Shown: positions 43,465 to 51,264 of the stretch, in pieces
Position numbering within the stretch: the stretch's first letter is position 1
Layout of the letters: every line of letters begins with the position of its first letter
Assembly (NCBI GenBank): GCA_964242575.1
Contig: CAXTCN010000009.1
Location: forward strand, 1 to 64,000
From: JANPPS01 sp964242575
GTDB lineage: Bacteria; Pseudomonadota; Alphaproteobacteria; Acetobacterales; Acetobacteraceae
Length of the DNA stretch: 64,000 nt
Direction of reading: 5' to 3'
Notes under the pieces: generated by a model
The model's database searches: none
Told to the model about the DNA's origin: nothing
What the model saw: only the letters and a program-made list of their open reading frames with translations
Position numbers and translations under genes: made by a program

Positions 43465-44679
43465 TTATGCACGAACCAGCGAGCAGCCGCCCTCGGCCAA
43501 GGGGCGGAACGCCTCATTGGCCGGGGTGGTGGCAATCAGCTTGTAATAATCCCAGGGCGCCTTGCTTTCGATGGGCTTCTTCACCTCGAACAAGTAAACC
43601 GGATGGATCTTGCGCCCGTCCTGCCGGATCGACCCGGCGCCGAACGCGTCGTCGTCCGTCGGCATTGACTTCATCTTGGCGACCACCGCCGCGCCGCTTT
43701 TCTTGGCGTCCGCCACGCCCATCGACGCCACTGCCTTGATGTAGTGCATGGCCCCGGCATAGCAGCCGGCGTGCGACATGGCCGGATGGTTGCCGCCGGT
43801 CTTGGGCAGCACGCGCTTGGTGAAGGCGCGGGTGCGGTCGTTCAGGTCCCAGTAGAAGCTTTCGGTCAGCACCAACCCCTGCGCCGCCTGCAGCCCCAGG
43901 GCGTGCACGTCGTTAATGAACACCAGCAGTCCCGCAAGCTTGATGCCGGACTGCGTGAGGCCGAACTCCGCCGCCTGCTTGATGGTGTTCACGGTGTCGG
44001 TGCCGGCGTTGCAGATGCCGACCACCTTGGCCTTGCTCGCCTGCGCCTGCAGCAGGAACGAGCTGAAATCCGTGTTGCCCGGGAACGGGTGCCGCACGCT
44101 GCCGAGCACCTTGCCCCCGGCGGCCTTCACGAACGTGGTGGTGTCCCGCTCCAACGCGGTGCCGAACGCGTAATCCGCGGTGACGAAAAACCAGGTGTCC
44201 CCGCCCGCCTTCACCATCGCCGCCCCGGTGGAGTGCGCCAGCATCCAGGTGTCGTAGGTCCAGTGCACGGTGGTGGGCGCGCAGGCCGAGCCGGTCAGGT
44301 CCGCGGTGGCGCCGGTCGAGTTGACATAGACCTTGTCCTTTTCCTTGCACACGCTGTTGATCGCCAGCGCTACGCCGGAGTTGGCGACGTCAATAATCAT
44401 GTCCACGCCCTCGCGGTCGATCCACTGGCGGGCGATGCCGGTGCCGATGTCGGGCTTGTTCTGGTGGTCGCCGGCCACGACCTCGATGGCGAAACCCTGC
44501 CCGCCCAAATCCTCGATGGCCTGGCGCACACAGGCAGTCGAGGTCGGGCCGCTGATGTCCCGGTACACGCCGGATTGGTCGTTCAGCACGCCGATCTTGA
44601 TAGGCGTCCCCTGGGCGCGGGCGGGACGGACCAGCGGCGCGGCTGCGGCGGTCGCCAGCAGGGTGCGTCGGTTCAACAT
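43465..44679 (-). CDS. ABC transporter substrate-binding protein, copy 2
   Basis: Second tandem periplasmic binding protein, 404 residues, with signal MLNRRTLLATAAAAPL and mature start PIKIGVLNDQSGVYRDISG. It shares with copies 1 and 3 the segments AGDHQNKPDIGTGIARQWID and HSTGAAMVKAGGDTWFFVTA. ATG 44679 is preceded by AAGGA. It lies 13 bp before copy 1. Sequence around the ligand cleft differs enough that the three may bind different ligands. Confidence 0.92.
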   Translation of the reverse strand: MLNRRTLLATAAAAPLVRPARAQGTPIKIGVLNDQSGVYRDISGPTSTACVRQAIEDLGGQGFAIEVVAGDHQNKPDIGTGIARQWIDREGVDMIIDVANSGVALAINSVCKEKDKVYVNSTGATADLTGSACAPTTVHWTYDTWMLAHSTGAAMVKAGGDTWFFVTADYAFGTALERDTTTFVKAAGGKVLGSVRHPFPGNTDFSSFLLQAQASKAKVVGICNAGTDTVNTIKQAAEFGLTQSGIKLAGLLVFINDVHALGLQAAQGLVLTESFYWDLNDRTRAFTKRVLPKTGGNHPAMSHAGCYAGAMHYIKAVASMGVADAKKSGAAVVAKMKSMPTDDDAFGAGSIRQDGRKIHPVYLFEVKKPIESKAPWDYYKLIATTPANEAFRPLAEGGCSLVRA

Positions 44680-44693
44680 GGGGCGTCCTTTCG

Positions 44694-45920
44694 TCAGACT
44701 TTGACCAGGGCGCAACCGCCCTTGTCGAGCGGGCGGAACGCCTGGTCGGCCGGGGTGCTGGCGACGGGCTTGTAGTAGTCCCAGGGACCCTTGCTCTCGG
44801 CAGGCTTCTTCACCTCCCACAAATACGACGGGTGGATTTTTCGCCCATCGACCCGGATGCTGCCAGCGCCGAAGCAGTCGTCCTCGGTCGGCGTCGCCTT
44901 CAACTGCGCGACGGTCGCCGCCCCGTCCCGCTTGGCCTGGGCGATGCCCATCGTGTGCGCCACCTTGAGATAGTGCAGCGTGCTGGCGTAGGTGCCGGCC
45001 TGCACCATGGTCGGGCGCTGTGACGGGCCCTTGGGCTTCAGCCGCTCGGAGAACGCGCGGGTGCGGTCGTTCAGGTCCCAATAGAAGCTGTTGGTGAGGA
45101 TCAATCCCTGCGCCACCGGCAGACCCATGGCGTGCACGTCGCTCAAGAACACCAGCAACCCGGCCAACTTCATCTTGGACGTGATGCCGAACTCCTGCGC
45201 CTGCTTGATGGTGTTCACCGTGTCCGACCCGGCGTTCGCCATGCCCAGTATCTTGGCCCCGGACGACTGCGCCTGCAGCAGCAGGCTGGAGAAGTCCGTG
45301 GTGCCGGGAAATGGGTACTTGACGCTGCCGACCACCTTGCCGCCGGCCTCGGTCACGAAACCGGTGGTGTCCCGCTGCAGCGCCTGCCCGAACGCGTAAT
45401 CGGCCGTGATGAAGAACCAGGTGTCGCCGCCAGCCTTCACCATAGCCGCGCCCGTGCTTTTGGCGAGCATGTAGGTGTCGTACGCCCAGTGGATGGTGTT
45501 GGCGTTGCACGACGCCGCGGTCAGGTCCGAGGTGGCGGCGCCCGAGTTGATGTAAACCTTGTTCTTGTCCTTGGCCACGCCCGCGACCGCCAAGGCCACC
45601 GCGCTGTTGGCGACCTCGACGATGATGTCGACCCCATCCCGGTCGTACCACTGCCGCGCGATGCCGGCGCCGATGTCGGCCTTGTTCTGATGGTCGCCCT
45701 GCACGATCTCGACCCGGAAGCCCTTGCCGGCCACTCCGAAATCCTCGGTCGCCAGGTTGGCGCAGCCAATCGCCAGTGGCCCGGCCAGGTCCTGGTACGG
45801 CCCGGACAGGTCGGTCAGCACGCCGATCTTGAGCGTGTTGCCGGTCTGCGCCCGCGCGGACCGGCCGATCAGCGGCAGCGTGGCGGCAGCCCCAATAAGG
45901 CCTCGGCGGGAAACGGACAT
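44694..45920 (-). CDS. ABC transporter substrate-binding protein, copy 3
   Basis: Third paralogue, 408 residues, directly downstream of livF (38 bp). The signal peptide MSVSRRGLIGAAATLPLIG has a twin-arginine-like SRRGLIG. The mature part starts TLKIGVLTDLSGPYQDLAG. ATG 45920 has GGAGA five bases upstream and is preferred to ATG 45932. The three copies most likely arose by tandem duplication. Confidence 0.92.
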   Translation of the reverse strand: MSVSRRGLIGAAATLPLIGRSARAQTGNTLKIGVLTDLSGPYQDLAGPLAIGCANLATEDFGVAGKGFRVEIVQGDHQNKADIGAGIARQWYDRDGVDIIVEVANSAVALAVAGVAKDKNKVYINSGAATSDLTAASCNANTIHWAYDTYMLAKSTGAAMVKAGGDTWFFITADYAFGQALQRDTTGFVTEAGGKVVGSVKYPFPGTTDFSSLLLQAQSSGAKILGMANAGSDTVNTIKQAQEFGITSKMKLAGLLVFLSDVHAMGLPVAQGLILTNSFYWDLNDRTRAFSERLKPKGPSQRPTMVQAGTYASTLHYLKVAHTMGIAQAKRDGAATVAQLKATPTEDDCFGAGSIRVDGRKIHPSYLWEVKKPAESKGPWDYYKPVASTPADQAFRPLDKGGCALVKV

Positions 45921-45958
45921 GCTACTCTCCATGACGGGCGCTAGAAGGCCCCAACTGT

Positions 45959-46675
45959 TTAAACGCCGAGATAATCGTGCAGCTTGGCCATATTGGCCTC
46001 GATATCGCTGTTCGGGATCATGTCGATCACCCGGCCATGCTCCATCACGTAGTGCCGGTCGGCGACGGTGGCGGCGAAGCGGAAGTTCTGCTCCACCAGC
46101 AACACCGTGAAGCCGCGCTGCTTGATCTCGCGGATGGTGCGGCCGATCTGCTGCACGATCACCGGCGCCAGGCCCTCGGTCGGTTCGTCCAGCAGCAGCA
46201 GCCGCGCGCCGGTGCGCAGGATGCGGCCGATCGCCAGCATCTGCTGCTCGCCGCCGGACAGCTTGGTGCCCTGGCTGCCGGCGCGTTCCTTGAGGTTCGG
46301 GAACAACGTATGGATTTCCTGCACCGACATGCCGCCCGGCGCGATCTGCGGCGGCAGCATCAGGTTCTCGGTCACTGTCAGCGCCGCGAAGATGCCGCGC
46401 TCCTCGGGGCAGAACGCGATGCCCGCACGCGCCACGCCGTCCGGGCGCATGGCGGCGGTTTCGGCGCCCTTGAAGCGGATGCTGCCCTCGCGCCGGGGCA
46501 CCAGGCCCATGATGGATTTCATGGTTGTGGTTTTGCCGGCGCCGTTCCGGCCCAGCAGGGTCACGACCTCCCCCTCGCCCACCCGGAAATCGACGCCGTG
46601 CAGCACGTGGCTCTCGCCATACCAGGCGTTGAGGCCCTGAACCTCCAGCATCGCGCCGCCTGTCGCGTCAAGCAT
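45959..46675 (-). CDS. livF: Liv-type ABC transporter ATP-binding protein LivF
   Basis: One of two ATPases of the importer (238 residues). Walker A GRNGAGKTT, signature LSGGEQQMLAIGR and Walker B LLLLDEPTEGLAP are intact, and the length fits LivF. The start ATG 46675 overlaps livG by 8 bases; ATG 46651, with AGGCGG upstream, is an alternative. Confidence 0.93.
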   Translation of the reverse strand: MLDATGGAMLEVQGLNAWYGESHVLHGVDFRVGEGEVVTLLGRNGAGKTTTMKSIMGLVPRREGSIRFKGAETAAMRPDGVARAGIAFCPEERGIFAALTVTENLMLPPQIAPGGMSVQEIHTLFPNLKERAGSQGTKLSGGEQQMLAIGRILRTGARLLLLDEPTEGLAPVIVQQIGRTIREIKQRGFTVLLVEQNFRFAATVADRHYVMEHGRVIDMIPNSDIEANMAKLHDYLGV

Positions 46676-47420
46676 CGGTGGTCCCCAGGTAGGCCGCAAC
46701 CACGTCCGGGTTCTTGCTGACGCTGGCGTAGTCGCCCTCTGCCAGGATTTGCCCGCGCGCCAGCACGGTGATGCGGTCGCACAGGCCCTCGACCACGCTC
46801 AGGTTGTGCTCCACCATCAGGATGGTGCGCCCGGCCCGGATGCGGCGGATCAGCGCCACCACGCGGTCCACATCCTCGTGCGCCATGCCGGCGGTGGGTT
46901 CGTCCAGCAACAGCATGGTCGGCTCCAGCGCCAGGGTGGTGGCGATCTCCAAAGCGCGCTTGCGGCCATAGGACAGCAGCGCGGCCTGTTCGCCCTCGTA
47001 GCCCTCCAGCCCCACGTCGGCCAGCAGCGAGCGGGCACGGTCGTCGTAACGGTGCAGCAAGCTCTCGGGCCGCCAAAAGTCGAAGCTGCCGCCGCGGGCG
47101 CGCTGCAACGCCAGCCGCACGTTCTCCAGCGCTGACAAATGCGGGAACACCGCCGAGATTTGGAAGCTGCGCACGAGACCGAGGCGCGCGACCATGGCCG
47201 GCTGCATCCCGGTGATGTCGCGGCCCTGGAACCGGATCGTGCCCCGGGTCGGCGCCAGGAACTTGGTGAGCAGGTTGAAACAGGTGGTCTTGCCGGCGCC
47301 GTTCGGGCCGATCAGGGCGTGGATCGTGCCCTCCTGCACGTGCAGATCGACCTCTTTCACGGCGACGAAGCCGCGGAACTCGCGTGTCAGCCCGCTTGTC
47401 TCGAGCACGGCGCTTGCCAA
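46668..47420 (-). CDS. livG: Liv-type ABC transporter ATP-binding protein LivG
   Basis: Second ATPase of the importer (250 residues), first gene of the operon. Walker A GPNGAGKTT and Walker B MLLLDEPTAG are clear. The signature position reads LLSYGRKRALEIA, the LSYGxQR variant usual for LivG. I choose TTG 47420 because GGGAGGC lies seven bases upstream; GTG 47408 is possible. Divergent from the CitE-like gene. Confidence 0.92.
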   Translation of the reverse strand: MASAVLETSGLTREFRGFVAVKEVDLHVQEGTIHALIGPNGAGKTTCFNLLTKFLAPTRGTIRFQGRDITGMQPAMVARLGLVRSFQISAVFPHLSALENVRLALQRARGGSFDFWRPESLLHRYDDRARSLLADVGLEGYEGEQAALLSYGRKRALEIATTLALEPTMLLLDEPTAGMAHEDVDRVVALIRRIRAGRTILMVEHNLSVVEGLCDRITVLARGQILAEGDYASVSKNPDVVAAYLGTTDA

Positions 47421-47438
47421 CCCGTCAGCCTCCCGATT

Positions 47439-47468
47439 TATGCAATTCTTACCTCGGTGATTTGCATA
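47439..47468. promoter_or_regulatory. Inverted repeat in the livG/CitE-like divergent promoter region
   Basis: TATGCAA (47439-47445) and TTGCATA (47462-47468) form a perfect 7-bp dyad with centres 23 bp apart, about two helical turns. It lies in the 97-bp gap between two divergent genes, the place expected for an operator controlling both. No regulator gene is nearby, so its owner is unknown. Confidence 0.45.
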
Positions 47469-47517
47469 TATTCGACACGCGCGCAAGATTGTTCATCAAA
47501 TTCTGGAACGCTTTAGA

Positions 47518-48369
47518 ATGAAACTGCGAAGCCCCTTGTTCGCGCCAGGCGATAGCGCGCGCAAAATCGAGAACGCGCTGTCCTCCACCGCTGACTGCGT
47601 CATCCTGGATTTGGAGGACAGCGTCGCAGCCGACGGCAAGACAGCGGCGCGCGACCGCGTTGCGGGCCTGCTGCCGGATGTGGCCCGGCCAGGCGTCATG
47701 GTCCGGGTGAACCCGCGCGGGACGCCGTGGTACCTGGGAGACTTGGCCGCCGTCGTGCCCGGGCGTCCCGCCGCGGTGATGCTGCCGAAGTGCACAGGTC
47801 CCGAGGATTTGTGGGCGCTCGACCATCATCTCGAGGCGCTGGAGGCGGCGGCGGGGTTGCCGGCCGGCGGCATCGGCGTGCTGGCGCTGGTGACGGAAAC
47901 GGCCGGGTCGCTGGCGCGGATGGGCTATGCGGGCGCGCCGGCGCGGCTGCTGGCGCTGTGCTTCGGGGCGGAGGACTTGTCAGCCGATCTGGGCATTGCG
48001 CCCCGAAGCGCCAGCCAGGCGTACGCCGCCCCGGTCGCGGCGGCGCGGGCCATGACGGTCCTGGCGGCGGCAGCGGCGGGGGTGCCGGCGCTTGACACCC
48101 CCTGGCCCGATCCGCGCGACCCGGACGGGCTGGCCACGGAGGCGGCCCAGGCGGCGGCCGACGGGTTCACCGGCAAGCTGTGCATCCACCCGGCGCAGAT
48201 CGGGCCGGTCAACGCCGCGTTCACCCCGGCGCCGGACCGAGTGGCCTGGGCAGAGGCGGTGCGGGACGGCTTCGCGCTCCGGCCCGACGCCGGGGTGTTC
48301 GCGCTGGACGGCAAAATGATCGACCGGCCGCACCTGAAGCTCGCGGAGCGTATCCTGGCGGCGCGCTGA
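47518..48369 (+). CDS. HpcH/HpaI aldolase/citrate lyase family protein (CitE-like)
   Basis: A 283-residue TIM-barrel lyase of the CitE/malyl-CoA lyase superfamily. The N-terminal RSPLFAPGDSARKIENALSS, the metal-binding VILDLEDSV and the C-terminal GKLCIHPAQIGPVNAAFTP are family marks. Members cleave or form citryl-CoA, malyl-CoA, methylmalyl-CoA or related thioesters. No CitD or CitF is present, so it acts alone on an acyl-CoA substrate that I cannot name. ATG 47518; it diverges from the Liv operon. Confidence 0.88.
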   Translation: MKLRSPLFAPGDSARKIENALSSTADCVILDLEDSVAADGKTAARDRVAGLLPDVARPGVMVRVNPRGTPWYLGDLAAVVPGRPAAVMLPKCTGPEDLWALDHHLEALEAAAGLPAGGIGVLALVTETAGSLARMGYAGAPARLLALCFGAEDLSADLGIAPRSASQAYAAPVAAARAMTVLAAAAAGVPALDTPWPDPRDPDGLATEAAQAAADGFTGKLCIHPAQIGPVNAAFTPAPDRVAWAEAVRDGFALRPDAGVFALDGKMIDRPHLKLAERILAAR

Positions 48370-48416
48370 ACGTTCGCTTTTGTTTATCATGGGTTCCGGT
48401 TGCCCGCCTCGTAAAA

Positions 48417-48441
48417 ACGGCATGGCCAGGCCATTTGCCGT
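48417..48441. promoter_or_regulatory. 25-bp near-perfect palindrome directly upstream of the ECF sigma gene
   Basis: ACGGCA TGGCC A GGCCA TT TGCCGT: two nested dyads with only a 2-base bulge, ending three bases before the sigma ATG at 48445. No Shine-Dalgarno is visible apart from this element. In RNA it would place the start codon beside a stable hairpin. On the minus strand it is followed by TTTTTAC, so it could also stop antisense transcription. Confidence 0.6.
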
Positions 48442-48444
48442 TAT

Positions 48445-48987
48445 ATGAACGAACCCGATCCTACCGACGCAGGCCTCATGGCCCGCGCTGCCGACGGCGA
48501 CCGCCTGGCGTTCGACGCGTTGGCCCAGCGCTATGTGCTGCGGCTGCGGCGGGCCGCGTTGCGCGTGCTGGGGGACCCGGCCGCCGCCGAGGACACCGCG
48601 CAGGACGCCCTGCTGCGTGCTTGGACCCGGGCGGCCACGTTCGACCCAACGCAAGCGTCCGTCTCCACTTGGCTGCACCGGATCACCGTAAACGCCGCCA
48701 TCGACCGGGTGCGCGCGGCGCGTCCCAGCATTCCGGTGCCGGAGGACTTGGTGGACGCGACGCCCGGCGCCGAGCACGGCATCATACGCCAGCAGCGCAA
48801 CCGCCTGCTCGCCGACGCCATCGCCACCCTGCCGGACCGGCAGCGCGCCGCCATCGCGCTGACCTATGGCGAGGGGTGGTCGGGGCAGGACGCGGCGCGT
48901 GCGCTCAGCGTCTCGACCCGCGCGCTGGAGGGTCTGCTGCACCGCGGCCGCAAGGTCCTGCGCGCCTATCTGGAGGCGCGCGAGTAG
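48445..48987 (+). CDS. ECF-type RNA polymerase sigma factor
   Basis: A 180-residue extracytoplasmic-function sigma factor. Region 2 (about residues 24-92) contains RVLGDPAAAEDTAQDALLRAW and the promoter-melting part WLHRITVNAAIDRVR. Region 4 (about 125-175) contains LPDRQRAAIALTYGEGWSGQ and the helix-turn-helix ARALSVSTRALEGLLHRGRK. It heads an operon with a probable anti-sigma factor, a periplasmic sensor and RND efflux genes, so it probably drives that operon. The stop TAG shares its G with the next GTG start. Confidence 0.93.
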   Translation: MNEPDPTDAGLMARAADGDRLAFDALAQRYVLRLRRAALRVLGDPAAAEDTAQDALLRAWTRAATFDPTQASVSTWLHRITVNAAIDRVRAARPSIPVPEDLVDATPGAEHGIIRQQRNRLLADAIATLPDRQRAAIALTYGEGWSGQDAARALSVSTRALEGLLHRGRKVLRAYLEARE

Positions 48988-49352
48988 TGGGTTGGATGCC
49001 GCTCCGCCGGCTGGACTGGCTGCTGCATGCCCATGGCCCGGCGGTTGCCGAGTGGCCGGACCGGGACCGCCGCGCGGCGTTGGCGCTGCTGCGCCGGTCC
49101 GCGCGGGCGCGGCAGATACTGGCGGAAGCGCTGGCGCACGAGGACGCGCCGGCGCACGATCCAGCGCTGCTGTGCCGTATGCTGGGCCGGTTGCGGGCGG
49201 GCCTGGCGCCGGCGTCGCCGGTGGCGGCCGGGGTGCGCTGGGGCGCGCTCGCCGCGTGCGCGCTGGCCGGGCTGTGGCTGGGCGTGGCGTTGGACGATCC
49301 TGGCCCGGCGCCTGACCTGTTCCCAGTCGTGCAGACCGCCTCGCTGCCATGA
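48987..49352 (+). CDS. Probable membrane anti-sigma factor (unrecognised family)
   Basis: A 121-residue protein without a family I can name. The N-terminal about 80 residues are Arg- and Ala-rich and helical, followed by one membrane helix at about 83-102 (VRWGALAACALAGLWLGVAL) and a short periplasmic tail. Start GTG 48987 overlaps the sigma stop (TAGTG), and its stop overlaps the next ATG (ATGA). Position, size and topology (cytoplasmic N-domain, single TM) fit an anti-sigma factor like CnrY; the function is inferred from context only. Confidence 0.65.
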   Translation: MGWMPLRRLDWLLHAHGPAVAEWPDRDRRAALALLRRSARARQILAEALAHEDAPAHDPALLCRMLGRLRAGLAPASPVAAGVRWGALAACALAGLWLGVALDDPGPAPDLFPVVQTASLP

Positions 49353-49795
49353 TCGCCCTGTTGCGGGAGCCCTGGCGCACCCGGCTGCTGTTCCTGTCGG
49401 TGGCAGGCAACCTGTTCAGCGTGGCGCTGATCGGCTCGCATTGGGCCATGCGCCGCCCGTCCCCGCCGCCGGGGCTGGAGGGCGCGGTCGAGCGCATGGC
49501 CCGCGACCTGCCGCCGTCCGACGCGGCGCGGTTCCGCATGGTGCTGGAGCGCGAGCGCCCCTGGTACGACCTGGCCCGCAAGCGCATGGACGAGGCGCGG
49601 GCCGACCTGTCGCGCGGCATAGCCCATGAGCCTTATGACGAGGCGCTGGTGCGCGTCCGCATGGTGGCGTTCCAGCAGCGCTGGGTCGAGACCTCCGGCC
49701 GGTTCGGCGACAGCCTGTTGATGGCGATTGGCACCCTGTCGCCCGAGGGCCGGGCGCGGCTGGCGGACGCGACGGCGCACCCAGGCCGCAAATGA
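49349..49795 (+). CDS. CnrX/Spy-like periplasmic (heavy-metal type) sensor
   Basis: A 148-residue protein with an N-terminal membrane anchor (about 11-33) and a helical periplasmic domain of the heavy-metal-resistance/CnrX-CpxP type: RMARDLPPSDAARFRMVLERER, then long amphipathic helices with many Arg and Glu. The family either binds metals or senses envelope stress and controls the neighbouring sigma/anti-sigma pair. There are few His or Cys residues in the periplasmic part, so metal binding is not obvious. Overlaps the genes on both sides by four bases. Confidence 0.75.
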   Translation: MIALLREPWRTRLLFLSVAGNLFSVALIGSHWAMRRPSPPPGLEGAVERMARDLPPSDAARFRMVLERERPWYDLARKRMDEARADLSRGIAHEPYDEALVRVRMVAFQQRWVETSGRFGDSLLMAIGTLSPEGRARLADATAHPGRK

Positions 49796-51264
49796 CTTCA
49801 TCCCTCGCGCGCGTGCTGGCCGGCGGTTTGCTGGCGCCGGCGTTGCTGGCCGGCTGCAGCCTCGGCCCTTATTTCGAGCGGCCCGTCGTTGACGTGCCGC
49901 CAGCGTTCCGCGCCACCGCGGACACGGCCGAGGCCGCCTGGCCGTCGAGCGAGTGGTGGCGCAACTTCCGCAGCCCAGAGCTGGACCGGCTGATCAGCAC
50001 CGCGCGCGCCTACAACACGGACCTCGCGGCGGCGGCGGCGCGCGTGATCCAGGCGGACGCGCAGGTGCGGATCAGCGGCGCGGCGCTGTTGCCGACGGTC
50101 GATGGCACCGGGGACTTCCAGTACCGGCGCAGCGGCAGCACAGGCAGCGGCCGGACCGGCGGGTTTGTCGTGGACCCGCTGACCGGCGCGGCATTCGGGG
50201 GAGGGGGCGGCAGCCGTTACCGGGATTTCCGCACCTACAGCACGGCGTTGCAGGTTTCATACGAGGCCGACTTCTGGGGGCGCAACCGGTCATTGGCGCA
50301 GGCGGCCGAGGCCAGCGCCATCGCCACCCGGTTCGACCAGGAAACCGTGGCGCTCACGGTGGTGAGCTCGGTGGCGCTTACGTACTTCCAACTGCTGGCG
50401 GCGCAGGACCGGCTTCGTGTGGCGGAGCGCAACCTCGCGGACGCCGAGCGTGTTTTGGGCGCGTTCCAGGCGCGGCTGTCGGTGGGCACCGCCAACGCGC
50501 TGGACGTCTCGCAACAGGAGGCGCTGGCGGCCGGGCAGCGCGCGGCGCTTCCCGCACTGCGCAACAACATCGAGCAGCAGCGGATCGCCCTTGGCCTTCT
50601 GGTGGGACAGCCGCCCTCGCGCGTCGGGGCGGCTGGCGGCACGCTCGACAAGCTGCCGCTGCCGCTCGTGGCGCCGGGCCTGCCGAGCGAGTTGCTGGCC
50701 CGGCGCCCGGACGTGGCCACGGCGGAGGCGCAGCTTGTGGCCGAGAACGCCAACATCCGCGCCGCGCGCGCCGCGTTCTTCCCCTTGATCCAGTTGACCG
50801 CGTCCGGCGGGCTCACCAGCGCCGCGCTCAGCGCCATCACCGGGCCGGGCACGATCGTGGCGACCCTGGCGGCTGGGCTGACGCAGTCCATCTTCGACAA
50901 TGGGCTGCGGCGCGGGCAGCTCAACCAGGCGAAGGGCCGGTATGACGAGCTGCTGGCGAATTATCGGCGCGCGACCATCCAGAGCTTCACCGACGTGGAG
51001 GAATCTTTGACGGCGCTGCGTTACGCGACCGAGCAGGAGGCGCTTGAGCGCCAGGCAATCGCGGTGGCGCAGCGCTCGGCGGACATCGCCCGCGCGCAGC
51101 TAGAGGCGGGGACCATCGACATCATCACGTCGCTCAACACGCAGACGACCCTGTTCAATTTCCTGGACCAGCTCACGCAGATCCGGCTGGCGCGGTTCCA
51201 GGCGCTGGTGAACCTATATAAGGCGCTGGGCGGCGGCTGGTCGCAGCCCGGGGTGGCCCGATGA
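49792..51264 (+). CDS. NodT family outer-membrane efflux lipoprotein
   Basis: TolC-like outer-membrane channel of a tripartite efflux system (490 residues). The signal ends in lipobox LAGC with lipidated Cys22, followed by SLGPYFERPVVDVP, typical of NodT/OprM lipoproteins. Two outer-membrane efflux repeats of coiled-coil helices follow (about 55-260 and 280-475). ATG overlaps the sensor stop as ATGA and the end overlaps the adaptor gene in the same way. Confidence 0.94.
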   Translation: MTSSLARVLAGGLLAPALLAGCSLGPYFERPVVDVPPAFRATADTAEAAWPSSEWWRNFRSPELDRLISTARAYNTDLAAAAARVIQADAQVRISGAALLPTVDGTGDFQYRRSGSTGSGRTGGFVVDPLTGAAFGGGGGSRYRDFRTYSTALQVSYEADFWGRNRSLAQAAEASAIATRFDQETVALTVVSSVALTYFQLLAAQDRLRVAERNLADAERVLGAFQARLSVGTANALDVSQQEALAAGQRAALPALRNNIEQQRIALGLLVGQPPSRVGAAGGTLDKLPLPLVAPGLPSELLARRPDVATAEAQLVAENANIRAARAAFFPLIQLTASGGLTSAALSAITGPGTIVATLAAGLTQSIFDNGLRRGQLNQAKGRYDELLANYRRATIQSFTDVEESLTALRYATEQEALERQAIAVAQRSADIARAQLEAGTIDIITSLNTQTTLFNFLDQLTQIRLARFQALVNLYKALGGGWSQPGVAR

